A stretch of DNA of 64,000 nucleotides from Antedon mediterranea (Eukaryota; Echinodermata; Crinoidea; Comatulida; Antedonidae). Within the stretch, counting starts at the first letter, position 1. The number at the start of each line of letters is the position of its first letter. Location: NCBI RefSeq assembly GCF_964355755.1, contig NC_092672.1, positions 22,068,501 to 22,132,500 of the forward strand, given 5' to 3'. The notes under the pieces are model-generated. The model was not told the DNA's origin. It was given only the letters and a program-made list of their open reading frames with translations, and did no database searches. Shown piece after piece: positions 46,201 through 55,894 of the stretch. The translations under genes and the position numbers were made by a program.

Positions 46201-47375
46201 TGACTTCTTGATATCAATTTTGTTTTTAAAGAATTTATTTGATTTCTTTGTTATGTAGAAGGATTGAAAATAAATAAAAATAAAATAAAAGCCACTACTA
46301 TTAGTAAGGCATAGACCTGCTTAAAATTCTCAAAATGTATTATGTTGTAGGTATTAATGAATGAATTGGGATTTGATGACTACTTCATCACACCTTTACG
46401 TCAGAATTACATAACTCCACTCGCTAGGCTCTTGTATCCAGACTGTGGTGGAGACTTGTTAGACTCTCACAAAGCTTTTGTTGTAAAGTACAAGATTGGA
46501 GAAGATTTGGATCTTAACTATCATTATGATAATGCAGAGGTCACTCTTAATATATCACTTACAAGTGATTTCACTGAGGGCTCATTGTATTTTGGAGGCA
46601 TGCGTCATGTAAGTAAAAACAATGCCTGAATGTATCTGGTTATAAAAAACAAAGCAACGATTTGTATAATTTTGGCACTGAATACCATAATTAAATGGTT
46701 TACATTGTATTTTAGGTAATACTTTATGACCAATATGATTTTGTTATTATGACCCGAATACAATATTTTAAAGTAAAAATGTATCTATATTGGTGACAAT
46801 CATATTGTATATATTCTCCCAACCACCCTCAGATGCTTTGTTTTCAGTACCTGAACTTTTCTGTTCATACACATGATAAAGAATCAAGACAAGGTGTTCT
46901 TAATGTCATTTCCTGGTGGCAGTCTGAAGCCAATCTAACATTAGTCATATAAAATATTGTACACTAGGCTTCCATTTTGGCTTTTGTATACCTCTGTTGA
47001 ATCTACAAGTGACATGGTTGTCTTTTATATAGCAACATAGCAGGTTTGTTAATTTTGTGTTGTTTTTAACAGCAACGAGGAATAGAAGAACCACAGCGTA
47101 CTGAATATTGCCACAAGCCAACGTATGGTTTAATTCATCGAGGACAACACAAGCCAACGTATGGTTTAATTCATCGAGGACAACACATGCACGGTGCTCT
47201 TCCAATAGCAGATGGTGAACGGTACAATCTAATTATTTGGATGCGATCTTCCAAAATAAGGAATAAATTGTGTCCAATGTGTGATAATAAACCTCAACTT
47301 ATTAAGACTGTTGGATTCGGAGATGGATTCACTCAACCAGAAAATACAACTGTTGATGTTTGTTGTACTTTATAA
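34143..47375 (+). CDS. OGFOD2: OGFOD2, 2-oxoglutarate/Fe(II) oxygenase domain protein 2, 7 exons, 360 aa
   Basis: Exons: 34143-34271, 44526-44582, 45057-45167, 45437-45536, 45903-46027, 46351-46608, 47073-47375; all GT/AG and phase-consistent. The length is close to the usual 350. Conserved blocks include DLPKGRPNTMNNYG, LLYPDCGG...DSHKAFVVKY, HYDNAEVTLN (Fe ligands H232 and D234), SLYFGGM, HGALPIADGER (distal H300 and 2-oxoglutarate Arg R310), NLIIWMRSS..RN.LCPMC, and the C-terminal GFGDGF. The physiological substrate of this family is not established. A 12-residue in-frame duplication lies just before the distal His. Intron 1 is about 10 kb of mobile elements. Confidence 0.92.
36874..37083 (+). 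pseudogene. Protein-kinase C-lobe fragment
   Basis: Frame with PWTAPEVISG (APE of subdomain VIII), SEHSAIYAFGYMFSRIF (subdomain IX, lacking the usual Asp) and RPSPAELA (subdomain XI-like). The spacing between IX and XI is far shorter than in a working kinase. No N-lobe nearby. Probably a captured or decayed gene piece inside element C. Confidence 0.4.
37487..39590. repeat. 19-20-bp minisatellite (GGTACAAAAACGGTGGCAG), about 100 units
   Basis: Units vary as AACAGTGGCAG, AACGATGGCAGCT and so on. Interrupted at 38318-38497 by unique DNA resembling 35710-35960. It generates long open frames on both strands because the unit lacks stops; these are not genes. Confidence 0.95.
38318..38497 (+). repeat. 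Non-repeat island inside the minisatellite, copy of 35710-35960
   Basis: Shares CGGGAAAT.TGATT.CTGACCTT, CAGGAATAAATACTT and TTTAATGGGAAAGTATAT with the upstream stretch, shortened internally. Confidence 0.8.
41544..44260. mobile_element. Element D: TIR element with AAAGTCGCCCC subterminal arrays
   Basis: Ends 41544-41605 and 44170-44260 carry short inverted arrays of GCAAAGTCGCCCCATC-type units. The interior (42000-42120) matches elements B and C around GGGGAATCCCC and the CTGCGCCTTC stretch. A second C-like terminus sits at 42600-42840. Another TIR element is nested at 42918-44014. No transposase. Confidence 0.75.
42913..44019. mobile_element. Nested 1097-bp TIR element, 5-bp TSD
   Basis: Termini CAGTGGCGGATCTAGG (from 42918) and complementary CCTAGATCCGCCACTG (to 44014), with TAGCA duplicated on both sides (42913-42917, 44015-44019). 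Long G/C homopolymers lie inside both ends. Non-coding. Confidence 0.9.
44526..44582 (+). CDS. OGFOD2: OGFOD2 exon 2
   Basis: IIKNKGCDNEEGFTDVLRV, 19 codons, phase 0 to 0, donor GTAAGG. Confidence 0.85.
44655..44960. repeat. 20-21-bp minisatellite, about 15 units, OGFOD2 intron 2
   Basis: Unit GTAGCAGAATACGGTACCTGT with variants. Confidence 0.95.
45057..45167 (+). CDS. OGFOD2: OGFOD2 exon 3
   Basis: VKTEVERRKSLGRDYLKRKE then the 'LH.EIY.LQ' block. Phase 0 to 0. Confidence 0.9.
45437..45536 (+). CDS. OGFOD2: OGFOD2 exon 4
   Basis: SFLSLTFLKLVEHSKQKNAS, helical; ends phase 1, donor GTTTGT. Confidence 0.8.
45903..46027 (+). CDS. OGFOD2: OGFOD2 exon 5
   Basis: ERIYSFPIFTEEFCNSFKEE ... DLPKGRPNTMNNYG, the family's hallmark entry to the oxygenase fold. 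Ends phase 0. Confidence 0.95.
46351..46608 (+). CDS. OGFOD2: OGFOD2 exon 6 (Fe ligands H and D)
   Basis: 86 codons, VLMNELGFDDYF ... HYDNAEVTLNISL ... LYFGGMRH. Carries the HxD half of the metal site. Confidence 0.95.
47073..47375 (+). CDS. OGFOD2: OGFOD2 exon 7 (distal His, C-terminus)
   Basis: 100 codons and TAA. The 36-bp unit coding HKPTYGLIHRGQ is exactly doubled (47112-47183), then MHGALPIADGERYNLIIWMR. Ends in a Cys-rich CPMC...DVCCTL. Confidence 0.95.
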   Translation, partial: QRGIEEPQRTEYCHKPTYGLIHRGQHKPTYGLIHRGQHMHGALPIADGERYNLIIWMRSSKIRNKLCPMCDNKPQLIKTVGFGDGFTQPENTTVDVCCTL

Positions 47376-47693
47376 TGCATAGGTCAACAATTTTACAACT
47401 CAAATAATATATTTAAAAGATTCTTCCAATGTACATGTGTCTTTATGACCTCTCTGCGACCTAACTATGTGATATGTGACATGTAAAGATGTCAAGAATG
47501 GTTGAGCCCCATGTTAAGGCATAAAGATGTAGCAGAGACATGGGTTTGAAACGTTTTTTGTTTGAAAAAGTGTGTCGACTGTGAGGTTTAAGAGGAGATA
47601 GAATATGGGAAAACATAGTCTCCATTAAAGTATTATAGTACTGTATATACATTATTATATTATTATAAATATATATTATATAATACAAAGAAT

Positions 47694-47699
47694 AATAAA
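47694..47699 (+). terminator. OGFOD2: Candidate OGFOD2 poly(A) signal
   Basis: AATAAA, 319 bp after the stop codon, in AT-rich DNA. Confidence 0.45.
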
Positions 47700-48061
47700 C
47701 TTTTATAAAGCGCTATTTACTGATGTTTTACAGCACTAAAAGACCAACAAGAATTATTGAAAAGGTGAGATTTTAGAAGTTACTTGATTTACTTAAGAGA
47801 TTTACATTGACGGGTATGGAGTGGAAGCTGGTTCCAAACTAGTGACACTTGTGCAAAAAACTCCTTGAAAATAAGCTTAATTATTGTTTGATAATTGTAA
47901 AAAGTAATTAATATATTGTTGATGGAAAATGTTTTAATAAACAAACGAAAATAAAGAACTGATTGTAAAATAGTTGGAAAAATGTTTTAATAAAACGAAA
48001 GAAGAACTAATTGTAACATATTGTTGGAAATGTTTAATAAACAACAATAAAAGAAACTGCT

Positions 48062-48492
48062 TTAGTTGTTGGAAAATGATAGAAAGAACATAAACGGCCA
48101 TCTCTTGCAGAAGCCGATTTAGTTCATTGTTGAAAATGATAGAAAGAACATAAACGGCCATCTCTTGCATAGGCCTATATAGTTCATTGTTGAAAATGAT
48201 AGAAAGAACATAAACGGCCATCTCTTGAATAGGCCTATTTAGTTCATTGTTGAAAATGATAGAAAGAACATAAACGGCCATCTCTTGAATAGGCCTATTT
48301 AGTTCATTGTTGAAAATGATAGAAAGAACATAAACGGCCATCTCTTACAGAGGGCTATTTAGTTCATTGTTGAAAATGATAGAAAGAACATAAACGGCCA
48401 TCTCTTGCAGAGGCCTATTTAGTTCATTGTTGAAAATGATAGAAAGAACATAAACGGCCATCTCTTACAGAGGCCTATTTAGTTCATTGTTG
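48062..48492 (-). repeat. 60-bp minisatellite founded on the GST stop codon, 7 units
   Basis: Each unit contains the minus-strand CAACAATGAACTAAATAGG, i.e. the GST C-terminal Gln-Gln-stop context, followed by 3' flank (GAGATGGCCGTTTATGTTC). Confidence 0.9.
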
Positions 48493-48630
48493 GCAAACTG
48501 CTTTCAGTGGTTTATTCAATTCATCGTAATCTGGATTCAATTTGTCTTCTACACGTTTCATCCAGTCAGCAATTTCCGGCTGGTTCTTCAGTAAACCTTT
48601 ACCAGATGGACAGGCCAACGGTTGAACAAG
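48484..48630 (-). CDS. GSTT: GST theta exon 5
   Basis: LVQPLACPSGKGLLKNQPEI ... LNKPLKAVCQQ and TGA. The stop codon is the edge of the 60-bp array. Confidence 0.95.
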   Translation of the reverse strand, partial: LVQPLACPSGKGLLKNQPEIADWMKRVEDKLNPDYDELNKPLKAVCQQ

Positions 48631-51600
48631 CTGAAAGAATTTAAAAAATACTACTATTATAATGAAATATTTTAATTGGAACGAATGAAATTTGTTCTTA
48701 CTAATGCATGCACTAATCATGTAACATAAACTCCAAATATTTAGAATTTCGTTTTTTTTATCGATATATGTTTCGGGTTGATGAATAAACAACGATATGC
48801 ATCTTATAAAATCAAACAATGCTTCTCAGAAGGTTGTCCGTTAATCGTTGATGAATAAAGAGCAATAGGATTATTTGGACAATGGGAATGTATCGCATAA
48901 ATCAAACATTGCTCCTTTAAAAGTTTGTCTGTTGAACGTTGATGAATTAAGAGCGATAGCATGATTTGGACAACGGGAATGTCTTTATCGTATAAAATTA
49001 ACTATAGCTCCGTTGGAAGGTTGTCCGTTGATGGTTAATGAATAAAGAGCAATAGGATGATTTGGACAATGGGAATGTATCGTATAAAATTAACTATAGC
49101 TCAGTCGGAAGGTTGTCAGTTGATGGTTTATGAATAAAGAGCGATAGGATGATTTGGACAATGGGAATGTATCGTATAAAATCAACTATCTCCGTCGGAA
49201 GGTCGTCCGTTGATGGTTAATGAATAGCCTAATGAACGATACTTGATTGAGACAGTGGAATGTATGGTACATTATGTACAACCATGGAGTTGTAAAATAA
49301 GTTATTTTACAACTCCCTGGTACAACTATGGAGGAAAATGATTAAAATTTCGAATTACTTATTTTTGTATTGAGGTAACATGCACATTATCTGATTCTGC
49401 GCATGCCAAACCAAAATATTAACCACAACCTAAACTTCTTTTAAATCTAGTGATTACCTCACAAATAGCAAACAAGTCGGCAACAGATATCTCGTCTCCA
49501 CACAAGAACCTCTTTCCTTTGAGAAATAACCTATTTATCTTGCCGATGGACTCTTCAGCTTCTTTGACAAACTTGTCGACTGCCTCCTGATCTTTTAGTT
49601 TCCCGGTACGTTTTGGAACAAATATCTGTATACAAATATAACAGTGGTCTTATTTTGACTAGTTGTGTAGGTTTTAAGTTGCTCCCGTATATCTCATTAA
49701 TCTAGCCGTCGTTTTTGTAACTGGCGTTTTTATAGTTGCATGAGTTATGTATTTTTTAAACTTTACTTTTAAATTATGATATCGGATATCAAACTTTTCT
49801 AGAGACTTCTTCTTCTAAAAACTCAGATATCTTCTTTAGATCTACAAAAGTCGGATTTCTTTTTTGATAGATCTGAGAAACTCGGATATCTGGCTTTTCT
49901 GACTTAGGTTTCGCCTTATTCCAGCCCATTCTCCCTTTAATTACATCTTCCCGAATTTAGCCATATGACCGTAATGTTAGTTTTGCGCCTTCATACCACA
50001 CATTCTTAGCAGCATAACATTGAAATGAAACATTACATTGTTATTTACCTCATTCACCATCACGTTAATTCCCGCTTTCCTAATACCTGTATGCTGCCAG
50101 GCTAAGTATGCAGCAATCTGAGCCCGAGTCTCAATATTTTTAGGATACCAATGATCTGCTACGTTGTATTTTGCCGCCAGATATCTCACTATTGCAGTAC
50201 TACAAAGAAACAAACCAGAATTCAAAAGGGCCTTATTATTTATAGACTGTCGTTACCAAGTTTTAAATGTTTAGGCCTATAGATATAGGAAAGTGTTCGT
50301 TAGTGACCAATATGTTGTCAACTTGTAATTTCTGTGTTGTATCACCTGCAATTAGGGGATATTGGAGAAAATGATTAATGAAATTGAAAAAAAAAACTTC
50401 TTCACACTTGCATTCTTTACAATGTAGCCTACATGGTTGGACAAGGGGAGTAAGGCATACATTTCTCCAAGTGTGAAATCACCATATTTAATTGCTGGTA
50501 CTGACTGAGCTGGCTGGATTGCAGTGTATTCTGGCATTCTATGCTCACCTGTCAAACAACATTATACCTTATTATTTTCTACAGTATATACAAAATGTCT
50601 AATACAATTTTTGAAAATAATTAAACAGCTTTAAGACAGTGGACTACATTCAGTCAATAAAGGCTCATTATACTAGGACGATTACAAAGGTAAATATACA
50701 TTTTCCTATTTTTCTATTTTCGTCCAATTAAATGACGTCATGATTTGTAATAGCAATACTATCGTGACGATACCACAATTTTATTGTTCTTATTGATCAT
50801 GACGTCATTTTCATTTGATTTTTAAAAAAAAATCTTATTTTAGGCCAAAGACAGCAGCATAAGTGTTATAGTTTCGAAAATTTTCTAATTTTGTTTTTTA
50901 AATAAATATCTTTGTTTTATATATTATCGTCGTTCGTTATCATTCGTAGTATAACCGGACCTTATATTATCGTCGTTCGTTATCGTTCGTAGTATAACCG
51001 GACCTTATATTATCGTCGTTCATTATCGTTCGTAGTATAACCGGACCTTAAATCACGAAGAATTATATTTTGGACAACCTACTGTACTGTAGTAAATGTA
51101 TGAATAATTATACAATGAAATGAATGTTTAAAATTACAATATTCTTTTTGCTGATTCTTTCCGCAATTTTGATTATCCTTGAGATAACAAATATTTAGTG
51201 GCTCTGAAATGTTGACTATTATTAAAAACCACAGCAAAGGGACCTGTAACATCGGTAATTAGACCTATAATATTTGTAGACCTGATTATCAAACCAGGCA
51301 CACTATAGTGTTTTCATTGTAAACCTTGTTCCTATGAATGAATGAAAATCACTGACAAAAGCATGATTAAGCAAATTTGTCTGGGTATTTTTAGAAACTC
51401 CATATAAATATTTCATGTGCACATGTTTATTCACATAGAGGTGAGGAGATCTTGGTCTTGGTCTTGGACGCAAAGTGAAGGGGTTGTTATTTTTTCCCCT
51501 CTCCGTCATCACTCTGATTCAGGATTTTTAAGGTGGTCAACTCATTTTTTATTCCCTTTTTTTTGAGCTGAGAAATGCTACGATAACTTGGAATGTGATC

Positions 51601-52014
51601 TATTAGAGTGCTGTTTCTAAAAAATATGTTTCACTTGCCAAGGCAGCATACATGGGATGGGGGAGGGGGTAGTTGTGCTAGGGGATAGTTGTGCTAGGGG
51701 GTAATTGTCCGGGTGGTAGTTGTCCTTAGGGGGTAGTTTTCCTATAGGGTAGTTGTCCTATGGGTAATTGTCCGGTTGGTAGTTGTCCTATGGGGGTAAT
51801 TGTCCGGGTGGTAGTTGTTCGGGTGGTAATTGTCTAGGTAGTTGTCTGGATACCTTTAAAACAACAGCATATTTTAATAGTGACTAAAATAAAAAAGCAT
51901 ACCTTTTGCCAAGTCGATGACTTTTTCATGGTAGGGTATCTTGTTATATTTGCAAAACAATACTACGGCACGACTAGGTTGAGATAATGGATTATAGTAC
52001 ACTGTTAAAGCCAT
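48484..52014 (-). CDS. GSTT: Glutathione S-transferase, theta class, 5 exons, 221 aa
   Basis: Cytosolic glutathione conjugation. Exons: 52014-51903, 50548-50461, 50199-50049, 49625-49458, 48630-48484, all GT/AG and phase-consistent. The N-terminal thioredoxin-like domain has MALTVYYNPLSQPSRAV with the theta catalytic Ser at residue 11. The cis-Pro loop is QSVPAI (Pro55), then YGDFTLGE. The helical domain has ...KYNVADHWYPKN, YLAWQH (a theta signature) and FLCGDEISVADLFAICE (the N-capping 'SVAD' box). The usual ES-x-AI Ser at position 67 reads Ile by this splicing. Tail-to-tail with OGFOD2. Confidence 0.92.
48820..49215. repeat. About 80-120-bp imperfect tandem repeat, 4 units, GST intron 4
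   Basis: Units share GGTTGTCCGTTGATGGTTAA and GATGATTTGGACAATGGGAA. Confidence 0.8.
49281..49321. repeat. 20-bp palindrome, 1-bp centre, one mismatch
   Basis: ACCATGGAGTTGTAAAATAA, then G, then TTATTTTACAACTCCCTGGT. Confidence 0.85.
49458..49625 (-). CDS. GSTT: GST theta exon 4
   Basis: FVPKRTGKLKDQEAVDKFVK ... FLCGDEISVADLFAICE, with the GST helix-6 N-capping box. Phase 0. Confidence 0.95.
50049..50199 (-). CDS. GSTT: GST theta exon 3
   Basis: TAIVRYLAAKYNVADHWYPK ... AAYLAWQHTGIRKAG, linker and helix 4. Donor GTAAAT. Confidence 0.95.
50461..50548 (-). CDS. GSTT: GST theta exon 2 (cis-Pro loop)
   Basis: EHRMPEYTAIQPAQSVPAIK then YGDFTLGE. Ends phase 2 at donor GTATGC, which decides residue 67 (Ile). 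Confidence 0.85.
50935..51052. repeat. 43-bp tandem repeat, 3 units, GST intron 1
   Basis: Unit contains ATTATCGTCGTTCGTTATCG and AGTATAACCGGACCTTA. Confidence 0.85.
51657..51850. repeat. Degenerate G-rich repeat with core GTAGTTGTCC
   Basis: About 12 imperfect units of 12-20 bp (GGTAGTTGTCCTATGGG, GGTAATTGTCCGG). Resembles the subterminal arrays of elements B-E, but no inverted partner was seen. Confidence 0.75.
51903..52014 (-). CDS. GSTT: GST theta exon 1 (catalytic Ser)
   Basis: ATG at 52014 (AAGATGG). MALTVYYNPLSQPSRAVVLF then CKYNKIPYHEKVIDLAK, ending phase 1, donor GTATGC. Confidence 0.9.
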
Positions 52015-52162
52015 CTTTAGCTTTAGTAGAACAATTTAATTGTACAGTATTATCAGGGAGTAGCAACTATCTGGTATTATCAAGTGACTGGAGCGGCTGC
52101 AATGCTAATGTCAACAAAGTTCGTGCAAAGAGTCAATTGAATATCATTCATGAGCGTGATCT

Positions 52163-52198
52163 GATCAGGGAGTTGTTATTAGTAACAACTCCCTGATC
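52163..52198. repeat. Perfect 16-bp palindrome, 4-bp loop
   Basis: GATCAGGGAGTTGTTA, loop TTAG, exact complement. Lies about 150 bp upstream of the GST start codon. Confidence 0.85.
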
Positions 52199-53355
52199 TG
52201 ATTATTCAACCATATCAACGTCTTTTGTACATTTGACCTTGTCATCTCCTTCCGTTTTTCACAAATAAGAGAGCCTAAATAATGCTATAGAAGTTTGTTT
52301 GAATTAACAGTTACGGTTGTGTAATTGTAAAAAAAAATTGTCGTCATAATTATTTATATTTGTTTTATACATTATTACCGTATCGTTATAGTGGAGGTCA
52401 TGCATTGTTAAATGTGGGCTCTTATTAGGCTCTGTTTTCGCTGCAAAAAAAACAACAAAAAAACAAAAAACAAAAACTAATGGTTAAAAACGTGTGATTG
52501 TAAATAATTACCATCACATTTCTTTCCTGGCAACGTTGAGAGATTTTAAAAGACTTGCATCGGACTATAAAAATGCCCCATAATAACAATCACCCATTAA
52601 GGTAACAGTTTTAACCACTAACGTAACCAACTTCAATAACCACGTAACAAACTTAACCATTAACTTAACAAAGGGTAACTACTAACGTAACAACAGTAGA
52701 AAATTCGTGTAAGTTAAACATCTTATTTTTAACTTCAGTTTCCGTCCGTGTGTGTTTGTCTATTCTCTATAAAAAAAGTGTCCAGCCATTGAAGTTTAAA
52801 GTCACTGGACAGACAGACATGATACAAATGGAAATGGAACGGCTTCGTCACAATAAGGTTTCCATACGAAAATAATGGGTTTCTTACGGATATAACATTT
52901 ATTGCCCGCCGGACTAAGACAGATAATTCATAATAGGCTGAAGTTTTATGATTGAAATTTAATTTTCAGCTGTAAATCAACACACCATACGTCTAAAGAT
53001 CAACACATCGAAGGATCGATACACCAACGTTGTCAGTATGATATAAACAAGGCCATATACATGGCTGCAGTCGCGTGCTCAAGTTAGTGTTTACCGACCA
53101 ACCGACCGACCAACCGACCGACATAGTGAGCTGTAGAGTGGCTTTGCACGTGACTAAAAAAAAGAAATTTAGTTAAAATTAACACTATTATTTATCATCT
53201 GGTAGGATGATATTTGTTTCCAAAAAGATAGAATTGATGTAATGTGTATGGCCTTGCTGATGCAATTGATGGTTAACATTGTTTGTGTTTTTTTGAGTTT
53301 AGTAATTTCATTTGGAACTCAGACTGAAATCTATGCTGTTTGTCCTTGTTACCAG

Positions 53356-54075
53356 TGTTAGTGGATTCTTGCTGGTTGTTTGGACCGATGGATCTTTTCT
53401 GGTTTCAGCTTTACTATGGAATAGAGCAGAGCATGGTCTGTGTCACAGTTTGCGCTGTGGAAACAGCGAGTAAGGGATGCGTTGCTGAGGAAGGATCTCG
53501 CTAGGATATGGTCCAGTGATGCCAGTCCTTGGATCATGGATAGCACCATGAGACTCTCCTCTTGAAAGATATTCCATAAAAGGTGTTAGTGACGGTGAAG
53601 TGCAGTGAATTCAAGGAGTCTACGTCCATTACTGTTTAATTTTCAAACACCAAAACATCTTTTGTGAGGGGACCAAGGCAGAAAATCTGCCCCGACACGT
53701 ACATTGAAATCTCCAAAGATAAGTATTGTTCTCTTTTCAGGATCTTCAAGACAGCTTGATCTTATTGAGTATAGAACCCATCAATTACTTCCGTCGGAGC
53801 TTGCATAGTCGGAGCATAGATATTAATTAGGCTAACGACTCCAAGATTGGTGTGAAGCTTCATTGAGATCGTCCGTTCATTTCCATCAGTAGGTGGTTCT
53901 ATAAATGGCAGGATAGATCTACTCGTTTCTCTCCATTATTTTCACCTTTCCAGAAATGTTATAGTTCTTTTCTGCAAATGAACCTAAGCCAGGAATTCTT
54001 GTTTCCTGGAGTGCTGCTATGTCGATATTTAATCGCTGTAATTCTTGATCGATGATTTTCTCAGTTCAGCATTCG
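53356..54075 (-). pseudogene. LINE endonuclease-domain fragment
   Basis: Minus-strand translation gives RLNIDIAALQETRI (the APE endonuclease 'ALQET' motif) at about 54043-54002, and SDH-like ...NCDTDHALLYSIVKLK near 53430, in shifted frames. The family differs from the intact LINE. Confidence 0.75.
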
Positions 54076-54080
54076 GTGTT

Positions 54081-54241
54081 AGAAAACTCGGGATCCATAT
54101 TAACCAGAGGGTATATGTCTAATCGAAAGTGTACAAGGAAAATCATGCATATATCTTTATGAAACGAATTAATGGTAATGTTTAAATTAGAACAATCAAT
54201 AGTTATTATATTGTAACGATTTCTAACTATACCATAGGTAA
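54081..54241 (+). repeat. Repeat X, intact copy
   Basis: GGGATCCATATTAACCAGAG ... AACGATTTCTAACTATACCA. Its inverted copy is split by the LINE (halves at 60656-60795 and 55786-55816), so this copy shows the empty site. Confidence 0.8.
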
Positions 54242-54612
54242 ATTAAATTAAGTGTCATGGTTCGTACATTCCATGACGCTAGACAAAGTTTAATGTAATT
54301 TGTGTCTATGTATTCGTTGGTAAGCAATTGCGGTCTACTTGTCAAGTTTGCAGGCTCAATCTCTAACCACCCAATCAGAGAAAGCAGACGATGACGGATC
54401 AGAACCTAAATGGCCAAAAGCTGCTCAGCTTAAGGCAGGCGGTAACTAATAACTGGGATTAAATAACCCCCCTCCTCCACCCTACCGTCAGAAGTAGCCT
54501 AATCCGTAGCGTCCACATTTCACGCCAATACAATCTAGACTTATAACTCGTAACTATTACTTCTCGATTTGTTTTCATCCTCAGATGCCAGAGTTTTCTT
54601 CTCCGGTGTGTG

Positions 54613-54630
54613 TGTGTGTGTTTGCCTGTG
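54613..54630. repeat. (GT)n microsatellite
   Basis: About nine GT repeats, no gene context seen. Confidence 0.8.
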
Positions 54631-55894
54631 TGATGTTAAGGATCCATGGGTTACCCAAGCGTCACGAATCCTCTCTCTGCCTTCCCTGCGAATTCCAAAA
54701 AAGACCGATGCTATACATTTGGTACAGGGTTGGTTGCAGCATCGATTTGCTATCATTAGTTGACTTCAATAGAAGGATGATGCGATCCTGTTTCAGTTTT
54801 CTGTTGCGGTTAACTCCCTTAGCTTTTAGCTTTACCTAACCTAATCCACAAGGCAGTGGGTGCTAATGACCCATAGGTGTGCATTTTTACTCATATGTGG
54901 GCTTATTTTACCCATAGGAAGGCTTATTTGCCCATACAGTAGGTGGGACAGGAATTGATATAAGGCCAGGGCGTGTCTACACTCCGGTGGGCCAGATACC
55001 TTCTATCGGGTTCCTATTCTTCTGTAGCCCTCTCCACATCAGTTTCACTAGTCGCAATAGTAGCTGCTTACAGCGGGTTCCGTACCGACGAGAAGGTTGT
55101 GAAATAGGACTTGTAAAAAGAAAGGATATAAATTCCCAATAGACTGTAATATATCCGCCATATACCAGTACAGGAGAGTAACCGGATAAAAAATGGTTGT
55201 AGTAGAATAAATGTGAAATAATGAGAAAAATGAAAGAGACTGATGGGAACCACAGGCTAGGCCTCGTAACGCATCATTAGACTTCACCCACCTTCATCCA
55301 ACAAAAAAACATAACTGAACTTGAAAATTGTCAACTTTCTTAACAAAAAATATGACGAAACAGTTTTTAAAGTCCAAGATTTCTTAACCTTTTTTTTACG
55401 GTTACGTTGGTGGTTAATGGAGTTTGTTACGCACGTTGGTTGTTGATTTTTGTTACGTCAGAGGTTAATGTTACATTGGTAGTAGATTGTTACATTAGTG
55501 GGTGTTTGTATACATGCGTCCGCATGAACCGCATTAGTTTTACCCTCACCAAGTTCTTTTCTGTTTTGTGAAAATGATGAGAATGTAAATGATTACATAT
55601 TATGTCGCCATAGGTTATAATATATACATTGTTCATTTATTCATTCTGATTAAAATATCCATATAAAGATGCATACAGTACAGAAAACAAACAAAAAACA
55701 TCCATTCTGAAAGTATCATAATACTAATGCAGCAGTACTAGGCCTGGCCCACACTTTGAATGAAGAATAGATTAATTTTTTTTACCTATGGTATAGTTAG
55801 AAATCGTTTACAATATTCTTCTTTCCCTTTTCAGGGAATTTATTGGTTCAAAGTATATTGGCCTTTGGCCCTAATACAAACAAATAAAAATTAA

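Larger units (their letters stand above)
52591..55504. mobile_element. Element E: TIR element with CCACTAACGTAAC subterminal arrays
   Basis: Left array 52591-52700 (CACCCATTAAGGTAAC, ACCACTAACGTAACC...) and right array 55385-55504 (complement, ending GTTACATTAGTGGGTG) face each other. Same architecture as elements B-D but a different repeat word. The interior holds LINE debris and repeat X. Confidence 0.65.

Noticed and set aside
47934-48341. 135-codon frame with repeated MAVYVLSIIFNNEL
   Set aside because: Product of the 60-bp array downstream of the GST stop codon.
54541-54839. Overlapping 64-84-codon frames around a GT microsatellite
   Set aside because: No domain, no splice context; inside element E.
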